Origin: Malurus cyaneus samueli
Taxonomy: Eukaryota; Chordata; Aves; Passeriformes; Maluridae
DNA length: 64,000 bases
Reading direction: 5' to 3'
NCBI GenBank assembly: GCA_009741485.1
Contig: CM019216.1
Coordinates: 25,329,534-25,393,533, forward strand
In this document: piece after piece, positions 49,634-61,334 of the stretch
How the letters are laid out: every line of letters starts with the position of its first letter
Position numbering within the stretch: position 1 is the stretch's first letter
The notes under the pieces: generated by a model
What the model saw: the letters and a program-made list of their open reading frames with translations, nothing else
Told to the model about the DNA's origin: nothing
Databases searched by the model: none
Program-made: the position numbers and the translations under genes

Positions 49634-49639
49634 CCTTCC
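49634..49639. repeat. Target-site duplication, right copy (CCTTCC)
   Basis: Identical to 49224-49229. Follows the terminal CA of the LTR. Confidence 0.9.
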
Positions 49640-49711
49640 CTCCAAAATGTTGATTGCACCACGCAGCTTGGTGTAGTCTGCAAACTTGTTGAGGGTGCAC
49701 TTGATCCCACT
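49640..49711 (-). mobile_element. CR1 LINE, antisense (right remnant of split element)
   Basis: After the LTR and its duplicated hexamer the CR1 wording resumes: 'GATTGCACCACGCAGCTTGG', 'CTGCAAACTTGTTGAGGGTG', 'CACTTGATCCCACTGATG'. It then ends within the reverse-transcriptase region. It belongs to the element at 48535-49229. Confidence 0.88.
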
Positions 49712-50072
49712 GATGTTACTAAGGTAGAAGTTTACCATTAAATGAATTTAAGCTGTTGAACAGTGTTTGATAATATTTATTTATTTGTTTCTTTTTAAAG
49801 CAGTAATCCAGATTAATTATTTACTGTAAGTTAGTAAAAAAAAAAAAGGCACATAGATTTTTGAGAAACCCAGAGATACTGGGCCACAAACTTTTGGTAT
49901 TGCATGCAGGACAAAATAGACTTCAAGTAGATGTGGAAGTCTAAATATTGCAACATGAGTAATACAGTGAATACTTTTTAAGGTAGGTTAATTAAGCTTT
50001 GATATAATGGGGATGCTTCTCTATTGGTCATTTATAAATCAAGGGGTTGTTTAGCAAAATGGTATAATCCAG
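49712..50072. other. Short single-copy stretch, no gene seen
   Basis: AT-rich, with a 12-A run near 49836-49847. No repeat recognised. Confidence 0.5.
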
Positions 50073-50530
50073 TGTGCTGGGCTGATCCTGGGTGGGCACC
50101 AGGTGCCTACCAAAGCTGCTCTATCTGTTCTACTCCTCAGGTGCACAGGGGAAAGAATATAAAAAAAGGCTCCTGGGTCAGGATAAAGACAGGGAGAGAT
50201 CACTCACCAATTACTGCCTGAGGCAAACCAGACTCAACTTGGGGGAAAATTAATTCAATTTATTACCAATCAAATCAAAGTAGAATAATGAGAAATACAA
50301 ACTACATCTAATAAACACCTTCCATGAACCAGTCTATTCTTCCTGGGCTTAATATTATCCCTGAATTCTCTTCCTTCTCCCCATAAGCAGCATATGGGAA
50401 TAGGAAATGGTGGTTTGGGTTAGTTCATTGCACATTGTCTCTGCCTCACCTTTCTCCTCCAGAAAAGGATTCCTCATAACCTCTCTCTGCTCCAGTAGCC
50501 ACCACTGTAGGCACCCCTTCACCAAAACCT
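50073..50530 (-). mobile_element. ERVL-like avian LTR-family fragment, minus strand
   Basis: The plus strand reads as the antisense of a bird ERVL-like element starting from its 3' end: 'TGTGCTGGGCTGATCCTGGG', 'GTGGGCACCAGGTGCCTACC', 'GATCACTCACCAATTACTGC', 'CCAGACTCAACTTGGGGGAA', 'TTCAATTTATTACCAATCAA', 'GTCTCTGCCTCACCTTTCTC', 'CTCTGCTCCAGTAGCC'. The TTTATTACC part gives a poly(A)-type AATAAA on the minus strand. It is the same family as 2050-2545, in the opposite orientation. The right boundary is uncertain. Frames at 50024-50221, 50355-50540 and 50407-50601 lie within it and are not genes. Confidence 0.68.
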
Positions 50531-53500
50531 GGCCATACAAACCAGATACACTTGATCAAGACAAAAAAACAATTTATATACCCAAGGTTTTGGGACATTA
50601 AAGTATAATTAACAAGTAATCATTATAAAGTAATGAGTGTTTGTCACACATGATTTATAGAAATGGTTTGTTTGCTTACTCATCATTCTGGAGCACATTT
50701 TGCAAGAACCTGAGCTGGACCTCTATATTTAGAATACACTGAATATGCTTGTACCCTACTGTGTGTTTGTAGTGTTGCTGTATTTCTCCCTGCTTGTCAG
50801 TTCCTCTCAGTGCTCTTCATATTTCAGAGAGACCTCTAAGAGCTGAAAGGAGGATGGAAAGGGCTGTGCATTTTGAAAACACGACTTAAAATGTTTCAGT
50901 TTAGTTGGAAGTAACTATGCATTATTAATCAAAGGTTTATGTACATTTACTTATACTTAACGGTTCACAACATGTACAGCATGGACATGTTAACTAGTGA
51001 TTTTAAAGTTTAGAGAAAGAAAAATCTCTAAACAGTAAAACATAATTTTGTAGAAGTCTGAACCCTTTGCAGAGGTCTGAAATTAAATCTGCCCTAGCAA
51101 GGCAGAACAGACAGACAGAAGATTCTGAACAATTTTCTTATCATATCTGTGGATTTCTGGAAACCAGGAGGGCTCTACAATTAAGATTACATAAGACTCA
51201 TAAAAAGATGAAAGCAATTTTGAAGCCAAAGTCTGTTAGAGAACACATAATGTCGTAGAGTTTGTAGGAATACAGAAAAGTATGATCTCAGATATTCCAG
51301 GAAGATAAATTTCTCACAATTCACAGAAGCAGTAGTAGTGCTTTGTTTAGCTTGTTTATTTCTTCTTTTAAATCTCTAACTTTAAAAAAACGTTGACAAT
51401 ACCAGATTTGAGATAAATTCCCTGTTTCAGAAGGAAAGTAATAAGCAGTAGGGACCACCATCACTGACTTAGTGAGGCTTAGTCCTCAGTGATGATTACA
51501 GTCAACGGTTGCAGTCAGGATAGGGACAAAGTTTTTCCCTTAAGTATGGCTGTTTGGTCTTGCAGGCATTGTTTCAAAAACACTCTAACTTACTGCATAT
51601 GCCAGGCTTCTTACACAGATTTGCAGTCCCTAGGACTGGAAAGTGCAGGGTAATGAAATGAAGTTATGAAGAATGGACATATGATGGAGAGAAGAAGCCA
51701 GGCTTGCTACAAAGATCCTCTGGCATATTAAGCCAATGTAAATTGGATGTCTCTTAAAATAGGTCTGCCCTTCCCTGTTTCAGATATAGAGAAGAAATGA
51801 AAACATTACTTATGGAAGAGTGAAGCTATATTTAGAGAAAGGCACTGCCATAGGAAAAAAAGAAGTTTAAAATAAAAGAAGATATGAAGAGACTGCATAA
51901 TCAGAACTGACCTGACCTTTTCCTTCCTGCTTCTTAAAATGTGATTGAAAAGGATAATATCCAAAATAAATACAAACTAAAGCAAATCTCTTGCACCATT
52001 AATCTAATTGAAGATAAATAGGACAAGGAAAAGTGTTAGCACGTTTTGAAGAGTTTTGAGGAATACACCTAGAAGGCAAACATATAGACCTCCAAGAAAG
52101 AGATATTTGTTAGAGGGGAAAGCCCCCAAAGCTGAAAATGTCATAATAGCTTTATGGAGCTAAAAAGCTTTTAAAATACTTTATTTATAGATTAAACATT
52201 TGGGGGTTTCAGTCTGTACATTTGCTATGCAGGCTGTCTCCTCATACAATCCAGCAATCATCAATCAATCATACAACAATCTGGTGGACACACATCATCT
52301 CAGCAGAAATTGGTAGAACAGTAGGCTATGATAAAGAAGTATTTATCAGAAATTAGTGTTAAAAGTTACCCAGTCCTGCTCTAGAAGTCACATTTCATTG
52401 TCTTGAAAATAACTAAGATAACTTGAAAGAAATATTTACCATAATAAGCTAAACAAAGAACTACTATGCTGAAAACATAGGGAATAAATGTAATTTTACG
52501 TATTTCCTTTATGCAGTACAAAACTCCTTGAAAATTAATATACAGAAATATGCTACTTCTGAATTTAAAGACCTTCACAACATTAATCTCCTTGTATTTA
52601 ATGCTTCCTTAACATGGTAGATACATTTTCTTTCTTTGCTAGTAGAGATGCTGATCTTTATTCCACAAAATTTCTCCGCCTAATCAACATTATCTCTTCT
52701 TGTAAAACTAAACAAAATTTCTTAGACTTTTGGTAAATCTCCATGAATTTAAATTTTATATATGACCATTTTAACCAAAAAGCTGCACTGGCAACTGGTG
52801 ACTGCATTTTCAGTGCCTCATAGAAAATAACTGTTCTTTACTTTAGTTATGAAGTTGGAGAATTTTAATCTCAATATATATGAAGCTTATTTTTCGTTAT
52901 TAAAAATGAAAATGTCTGTAATTAAATATAGAGAAATTATGGAGAATTATTTAAACATTTATGTAAAAAAGGTATCGTGTTGAAAAAATCCTCCTTTGTC
53001 AGCAAATAGTTTTGTTAGCAATGATAAGACAAGCTTGATATACAGCTAAAAAACAATGTTTAATATGTGACTATCTTTTAAAAATAATCAGAAACACCAG
53101 TTGTTTATTAATCACTGTAAGAACATAGAACTGTTGTACCTTTTCCAGCAGTGGGCAGAACTAGACCTAGGCTAGGAAAGATCATTAAAAAAAAAAAAAA
53201 ATTCATGGGGCAATGCATCTTCACAATATTTCCCTAATTCTCACTGCCTTACAGTCACAAACTTGCTAAAACAGAGATCATAGCATAGCTGTTATAAACA
53301 GCCATTTCTGCTCCTAAACTTTAAGTAGCTGCCTGGTATAAATTTGCCTGAAACCTCTGATCCTTATTCTATTTTTTGGGGAAAAAATCCTGCACTGATC
53401 AAATTTTCTTAAACTCATTTCTTTTACCTACTGATCTTAATTCAGTCATTGAGTTTTATTCCTGTAGATATAACCTTCTATTAAAAATTAATCTATAAAA

Positions 53501-56500
53501 AGAATAAATATTTCTATTCTGTGTCAGGTGTTAAAGGTTGTGAACTCTAACCTAAAGCCTTGGGAGGTAATCAAAGATGGAATTTGAAAGCCATATTAAA
53601 TAACAGAAAAAGGAAATGAAGAAAAAGACCTATTCTCCTTAGCTTAATCACGTGTAAAAATAGAATGTGTAAATCCAAAAGTTAATCCAGTATTACATTA
53701 ATTAGAATTTGCATATGTTTGTATATATGTAGCTAAAAGTCCATTTTATATTTTGTGTTAGTGTAAGTTATGTAAGCCCTGGGTATTTAATGTCTACTCC
53801 AGTAACAATTTCTCAAAAAGAAGACTCTGCTGACAAATTAAATCTTAACTGCTACTTTTGGAAAACCTGCAATAATAGATTTCAGAAACCACTGGTGTTT
53901 CATTGTGGGTGTTAAAAGACTTTTGTGACAGAAATATTTGAATATAATCCCCTTAGGTTGTTGTGTAATTGGAGGCATTTTTACTCTGTCAGTCTAGTTT
54001 TAAGTTCAGGTGGTCAAGTCAGGAAAAGCTGTGGGCTCCAGACTGGTGTAATTTCCTGGCTTTGTCACCCTTCCTCTCCAGAATTAAGATAAACTGTGCT
54101 ACAGAGAATTACTGGGCAAGGAAAAACACAATCCCAACTACGCAGTAATGCAATTCTCCCTGAAATGGGCCACTGTCCCTCGAGCAGCTTTTTACACCAC
54201 TTCAAGCTTTATTTGGTTCCCAATTATAGATGAAACATACAATTTTATTATTTTTTTTTTATTTATAAGAATTCTGGCCTTACTATTTCTTATATACCAA
54301 TTAATTTGTGGTAATATTGTATGTGAATGTGTATTTTGATTTTTTAAATTTATTTTTTTATTCTCAGAAGAAAGAACCAAATAGATGTAGATCAAAACCA
54401 GAAAGCTCCACTTTCTTTTCCCTCACAAACTCTAAAAACTGGGTGCTTTGAATTATTTTGAAAGGAATTTCACTTGCAGGACTAATTATTAAGTTAAATA
54501 CTGTTGTGTATGTACACTGACATAGTTACATTTTCACCCCGAATATGAGGTTGCAAAAGGAAATTTTTAGCATTATTTTATGATGTTGGAGAATGAATGA
54601 CCTTAAAAACAACAATATAATACAAAGATTTTGATTGAAACTTCTGCTCTGTTTTTCTTTTCTGTTTTTCAGATAGCTGTTCTTGGGAATTGTTTTGGAT
54701 GGTAAATCACAAATGTCCTGTGAGTGCAATGCTTTGTGTACTGCATTAGATTATATGGACACAAGTAGCACTAGATTAAAAATAAGCCTTATAACTAAAA
54801 GCCTTGGTCTTCCAACTACTAAGAAATCTAATACCTCAGTCAACTGCTGCTGTCTCTATTAAACTCCATATTGATTTCTTAGATCAAAGAGCTTTTTGAA
54901 CTACCTTGGGAATTTTAAAAAATACTTGAAGTGAATGGGTAGCCTGTTGTAATTAAGAGAGCAAACCTAACTAAACCTCTTGCCTACTCTCACACTCTTA
55001 AAATCTTTATTTACAGAATCAATCATTTGCACACTAAGAATTTAGTCTAACTTATAGACTTACTTGAGTCCATTTAAAGTATGAGACCTCTGAGATTCAC
55101 ATATAAAATGTGTATTCATCTGTCTTAATACCAGCAATAATAGCAGTGGAGTTAATGTAAAAATCGTTAGAACAGAAATTACTTGCTTCTACTTTGTTTC
55201 TTCATCATCTGGATTTAGTGTTAAAAGTTAAAGAAAAGACACTTGAGTAAGAGTTAACAGTAGAAATCTACTCGATAGCCACAGTTCTTGTTCTAATTTC
55301 TAGCACATAGCCATGATCCATAACCAAGAACTATGTTGCAGAGATCTTAAAGATTTTTCTGTAAAAAAAAGTGTCATTTGCAAGAAATTTAGCTTTATTT
55401 TCTGTCTATAAATAGAGTTATCTGACACCTTTCCCATGAAGATTATTTTCTCTTCCATTTGAATGTCTTTTTGTGGAAGATGACAGACATTTTCAGCAAG
55501 CTATCATAGTCTACTTTCTAAAATGAAGAGTTTCTTTAGACTTTCATAATATCTATGCTGATTTTAAAGAAAAACTATATTAGTAGAAGAATTTAGAGAA
55601 CAATAGTGCTTTTCTATTTAAAAAGGTCTAGCTTTTTTTTTTTTTTTTTTTTTTTGCCTCTGTTTAGAAGACAGAAGTCTTCAATACATATATTTAGCTG
55701 TTGTATCGCAAGGAAATATTGTTTAGGAAATCTGGCTACAAATCAAGGCCCAAAATCAACTTGGGTATCCAAAAGCACAGATTGATTTGGTAATATAGTA
55801 ATATGGAGAAATAATCATGCAGAAAGTACATCTAAACTACTTTGAACATGAAAAACTTGAACAAAGAGCAAAGAACTTGTATTCCATATAAACCAGGAAG
55901 GCCTATTTACAGAAAATTACTCAGTACTTTCAGGAAGTTCAGCGAAAGGGTGGCAGGACCTATAAGGCCAGTAGTGGGAATCTGGAGTTTAAAGAAGTTG
56001 AAGAAAAGCTGAGCCTTGGTAAATAGAAGAGCTTTTCAGATAGAAAAAACTTGACTGAAGCAGACTCAGATGGAATAAACTGCAGGAGAAGCACAAGTCC
56101 TCTACTTCCTCTTATAAAATCCAAGAAACTTCAGTGGATTACTGGAGAGCCCAGCTCATCTCTTTTATTAATATATCATATTATTTTTCCTGTCCTCAGA
56201 GGCAACGTATATCATATCACTTTGGGAACTGAATCTGAAATATTTAGTTGTGTCTTTAAAACTACCAGATGTAATCACTTTGGACAGAAATAAAACAGTC
56301 TATGTTACTTGTGGTGCTTTCTGCTGTGATAGTTAACAATGATTTCCACACATTACACTTTAAAAAACAGACATTTAAAAATCAATTTGGTTTTCTAAAA
56401 GTTTATATGCACCTCCCTGCATCATATCAAAAGTCTAAGAACGAAATCTTTACAGTATGATTACTAACAAGTATATTTCTTTATAACAAGTCTGAATAGA

Positions 56501-59500
56501 TAGGAACATAAAATAAGAATAAATTACTTTTCAGATGCTTGTTTTTCTAGCTTTTGTTACTTGGAATATATTAAATATTTGGATTTTTATAAAGATTAGC
56601 ACGCAATAGAAAAATAAAATTATTTTTGGCAAAACATTTGAAATGTTTGATACTATTGTAATTTAACTACCTTTAAGGAATTAGTTAATATTTTTGTTGC
56701 ATTAATGGGTTTATTCTAGCTTATAAGAACTAGCAAGTGTATTAAAACAATGAAGGCAAAAAGAACATTACAGAGCCGTGTCTTATCTATTCAGGGAGAA
56801 GACACAAAAGGCTAAAACTCAGCTTTAAGTTGAAACTGGCCAGTATTGTGTCAGACAAAAAATGCTTTTGTATTCGTATTCACTGTGGGGAGAACTTTTT
56901 TCCCACATTATTTTTCCACAAATCTTCAACTGTTTTGAATCAAGCTAGGAATTACACTGGAGACCTACAAAAGGTCTCACCATCCAGAAATAAAAGATTT
57001 GAATAAGGTGTTTATCTCATTTATGAGTATAGATGATGTCAGCTAGGCCGCAGACCTCATCAGAAATTTTATATTTGTGAATGGAACATTAAGAACTAAA
57101 AAAAATGAAAGAAATTAAATTATTTGAAGATATTTAAATATTTCAGATTTTCTGCTGAAATAAACACTACTTTCTGTAGTATGCAGGCTTTTCTGATAAT
57201 ATTATTTTGTATTTTACATCAGCACAGAATGATTACAAATTATAGAAGGGATGGAAAGTTTATGCCTTTAGTAGGTGCAAAGAAAATAAACCCAACCAAA
57301 TATAATTTCATAATACACTTCACTTACTCCAAAAGTTTTTTCTGGTAATGAGACCTTAATCAGGTGTTTATCATGTTGCCATGATTTCAGTGTATGATCC
57401 GTAATTTTGGCAAAGAGTTTTATTGGATTAAATATTTTATGAGTAATACATTTGCAATAAAAATTAGTACGATCATTCATGCACTTATGTAATTACTTTC
57501 AATAACCTGAGGTAAATTCTGTAATCATGATTAATACTGATTAGGCAAAGTTATTGGTATGGTTTGATTGTATGGAAAAGTTGAAACAAATGGATTTGAT
57601 TTTGCAAAACTCAGCCCTCCTCGAGTCACAGCACTATTATTATTTTTGTTGTTATTCTTCCTATAGTTATTTTTAGTGGTAGTAGTAGTAGTATGAATAT
57701 TGATATTATTATTAATATTTTCTAGTTTATACCTTTTAGTTTCAGAATAGAAGTTAAATTCTCTTCAAACTAAACCACTAAATCCCAACAAAAACTAATG
57801 GAAAAAGCAGTCCACTCAAATAAACCACTTCTCCACCCAACGAGTGTATCTAGATCTGTTCATGTAAAAATATCATTAAATTGCCCATGTTCTTTTATGT
57901 CATTTTAGCATACATTAGCAATTAAATCAGTAATTAAATGACAAATTGATCATTGCTTATTTAACCCAAATACTGAAAACTTTTGAAGATTATACTCACA
58001 CTGGATAATACATATGTACATGAATTTTAAAGATGGTTGGGAATTTCACATTTAATATTCCCCACACTGTTTAGGAAATATAACAATTTAGAATTTTTCT
58101 GAAATATTTAAATTTTTTTGGTTGGGAGTACTTTAGATAAATGCAAATGCTACTGGCTATATACAGCAGATCTGTTTACCAGTGCAGAGGTAGTAGAAAA
58201 TGTCATTTTGTATGCTGAGCTTTTCTAACAAGTCCCTAGATTATTTCCAATGAGTGACTGTTTATTTCTCTGTCAGTTCTAATAAACTGAAGGCATTAGA
58301 TTTATTTTGTATATTGTCTACTTTCATCTTGTTTCACCCATTTTTAAGTCCTTGAATCATATTATTCCAACGTTATAAAAATGAATAGTTTCCAAGTTTC
58401 ACTGCTATTTGCAGAAAGATAATAGTGATGATGATCTTCTTTGCAAAAGCTCTTTGAAATCTGAGCTCTCCAAAAACAAGCTGATGTTTTGCATTAGTAA
58501 TATAAATGTACTTGTATATATTGTATATTTTACAGCAAAAGAATCTGTTGGAAACACAATCGTTTGGTGTACTAATTTTTTATTTTTTTTAAATTTAATA
58601 AAACTCTAACTTTGCAGATGGTCAAGAACTATGATAATCTCCATTTTCTCATGTGATACAGAAACACTGTTTTCTGGTAAGCATAACAATGCAAATGAAG
58701 GTTACTAAGGGGGAAAGCCCTGCATGTTGTGTTTATTTTGGAGCTTTTCATAACATGAAAATATGTCATGACATGACACATCTAAATATGCATAATATAG
58801 ATAGTTTTCTTCAAGCACTGTCTTGGACAGTGAATCTATTTCTAATTATTATTTTTTTTTAATACAGACACACTATAAAACCATTCCTTATATTATGGTC
58901 TGACTACATATAAATGTCAGATTGAATGTGTAATGCAAACAACCTCATTTGGCAGCTGTGCATTTAATATTACACAAACAACTGTGTCTTTAGTAGTATC
59001 AATATGCTATTATTAGCAAAGCATGCCTATGCTTCTAGTCTTCCATGAATTTAAATTTAGGAAGACGAGTGAGTACCACATATTCCAACAGCTGATTTTC
59101 AAAGAAAGTGTTCAAATGTTTTTTTAAGCAATTATTTTTACAATGAAATCACCCACTTGTGCATGTAGCATCAGAGTCATTCTTACCAGTTTAGAAGTTA
59201 ATTTTTTGTGAAAATGAAAATCACTACAGTAAAAAACTTTCCAATCATTCACTATATAAACAAAATCTGTGAAAAAAATTAATAAAGGAATAGTTGTCAT
59301 CAGTTTTCTTCTGAATTATACTAATTAGCAATTAAACAAGATGCCTGAAAGTCTTTGTGTAATGAATATACTAACAATTTTAAATTAAAAATCCAGGGGT
59401 CTGCAAAAAGTGAAAAAAAAAAAAATAGGCAGATGACTACAGACAATGGTACTCCAACATGCAAGAGAAAAAGTAGAAAAAAAATTGTATGAAGGCTATA

Positions 59501-60345
59501 TTTTACTCTAAATGAGAAGTCATTAAGCTTCTTTTCCATTTCTATTTTTATGTGTATGGAATGCTTTTTAATTAACAGACATTAGGAATACAATATATTT
59601 AACAGACGTAGTTTCTAGAGAATCAATTTGTCTCATATTAAAAGTAAATTCTGCCATCTGAGATAGAAATAGAATCATTCTCTTCCATACAGCAATTATC
59701 TTGAGAGCAGCTGCACCTCTCTATAGTCCTTGAGAGAAGAACATCCTCAATGTCACAGAAATAACCCACTGAACTTTCTTTTCAAATCAACCTGAACTTA
59801 GTCAGGTTAAAATAGAATGCGGCAGCCACTCCTGGCATAAGTGAACATAAATACCTCTGTTCTTCCAGTTTACAGATGTGGCATTCACAATAACTGTCTT
59901 CCATGGTAATACTTCAATTTGTAAGCCATAGTCACACAATCAACATTTTGCCTTTTGATATTGTCTGAGATCTTACGGTGATCCAGTCTGATGGAACAAA
60001 TTCACAATTTCTAGGAAATTTTTTTCTTGGTATTTGTATCACAATAGTCTCTCAAAATTTCCAGTCATTAACCAGAGTCCCATCATACCAGACAAAATGA
60101 AAAAAAAAAGTAAACAGACAGATAGGCCTTTCCACAAGGCACTTGTGACTGAGGGATCGTTTGAACAAATCGCATAAAGATGAACAAAGGCCTTACTTGA
60201 ACATGACTGTTTTGGGTCTACACAGAAATTCTTTCTCTGCTCTCTTCATCACCTGACAAAGGTTGTTCCCTTTGAGTCAGGTTACATGACAAAGAGGAAA
60301 TTTGAGCTGGCTGTAGAGAGCATTTTTCTACAGTGGTCTCTTGAG
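50531..60345. other. Long gene-poor AT-rich stretch
   Basis: No gene or interspersed repeat recognised in nearly 10 kb. It has a 23-T run at 55633-55655 and a short (GTA)n/(TTA)n patch near 57635-57720. Open frames of 60-80 codons (for example 51067-51258, 56051-56293, 57124-57348) have no recognisable domain. Confidence 0.5.
55633..55655. repeat. Poly(T) run, 23 T
   Basis: Uninterrupted T run in single-copy sequence. Could be the A-tail of an old minus-strand retroposon or simple slippage. No adjoining element was recognised. Confidence 0.95.
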
Positions 60346-60402
60346 ATCACAGAATCACAGAATAAAGTAGGTTGGAAAAGACCTTTGAGATCATCAAGTC
60401 CC
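60346..60402 (-). mobile_element. CR1 LINE 3' tip, antisense
   Basis: The plus strand reads 'ATCACAGAATCACAGAATAA', then 'GTAGGTTGGAAAAGACCTTT', then 'GAGATCATCAAGTCCC', the antisense of a CR1 3' end. Only about 57 bases remain. Confidence 0.88.
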
Positions 60403-60917
60403 TTTTGCTGAACGTGCTTCGCAAATTCCAGAAAAGAAGACATTTCTCCCACTTTTACACATATGATTTGTATTGGTCCTTAGTATTTTGGGATGTGAAG
60501 TCAAGGAGGAAGAGCCAGGCAAGAAGGTAAGAACATCAAGACGGTTGCAAATATTCAAAAGCTTCAATGAAGCAAAAGTTGAAAGATGAATAGCATCTAC
60601 AGACATTGAGTGCTAAAATTTGTGGTAGACATTCTGATACTGCTTAATCCAGTTTTATCTGCCTATATAGCTTCTTGGAAAATGCATAATATAATAGACA
60701 GGAAGTAAAACACCAAGAGAAAAATAATGTAGCAACATAATGATCTCTCTCCACCTATCTTTTATCTAACAGACTGATGGAAAAAGTGAAGTGGAAAGAA
60801 TTAAAATAGAAAAGGCTCAAAGTTGGTTTACAAGCTGATTATCATAAATAAATTATATCACTAATATTTCAAATTTTGTTTACAATTTTCTATTAAATTA
60901 TACTACATATGGCTTTA
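60403..60917. other. Single-copy stretch, no gene seen
   Basis: Lies between the CR1 tip and the second solo LTR. No feature recognised. Confidence 0.5.
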
Positions 60918-60923
60918 TTATAC
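60918..60923. repeat. Target-site duplication, left copy (TTATAC)
   Basis: Immediately precedes the TG of the solo LTR. Repeated at 61329-61334. Confidence 0.92.
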
Positions 60924-61328
60924 TGCCGTGGTCTTTGCAGCTGGGCTGGACTTTGGACTCGGTGGGGGAAGGACTGATGAATACGCATGTGCGAGATGAT
61001 ATGGTGTGGGATGGAACTGGACTGAAGCGGTCAGTTTGGATTGGACAGATGAAAAATTGTCCAATCAAAGTCTGAAACGTGATGTGTGAGAGTTTTTCTG
61101 GTTATGTAATCTGTCTAAAACGATATGGATTGGTGCATTTCTCAAAACCGGGTAAAGATAAGGGATTCCTATAAAAGCCGCACTGTTAGCGGGGTCAGTT
61201 CAGACGGAGCTGGATCACTGAAAAGAAAGGGCTGAAATTGCTAAAGCTAAAAGAGCTGGAAATAATAAAAGAAGAAACCTGGACCTGCCTGCGTGTTTGG
61301 AGTGGTGTTTTCCTGCGGGGCGCTCACA
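60924..61328 (+). mobile_element. Solo LTR, 405 bp, 6-bp TSD
   Basis: Same family and orientation as 49230-49633. It starts TGCCGTGGTC and ends GCGCTCACA, with a perfect TTATAC duplication. Promoter signals look intact: ATTGG and CCAAT in an inverted repeat (61039-61066), another ATTGG near 61129, and TATAAAA at 61170-61176. AATAAA lies at 61264-61269. Compared with the 49-kb copy it has a different 5' segment (GGGGGAAGGACTGATG) and scattered substitutions. Its own TSD shows that it integrated independently, so the two LTRs are not the ends of one provirus. A 70-codon frame that runs out of the LTR (61238-61450) is chance. Confidence 0.93.
61170..61176 (+). promoter_or_regulatory. TATA box of solo LTR
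   Basis: TATAAAA, about 95 bases upstream of the AATAAA at 61264. The corresponding site in the 49-kb LTR reads TGTAAAA. Confidence 0.7.
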
Positions 61329-61334
61329 TTATAC
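61329..61334. repeat. Target-site duplication, right copy (TTATAC)
   Basis: Identical to 60918-60923. Confidence 0.92.

Noticed and set aside
46735..49711. A single long antisense CR1 covering both pieces
   Set aside because: The ORF2-upstream piece lies to the left of the 3' end piece, the wrong order for one minus-strand element.
49230..61328. One provirus with LTRs at 49.2 and 60.9 kb
   Set aside because: Each LTR has its own different perfect TSD, and the intervening DNA shows no retroviral genes.
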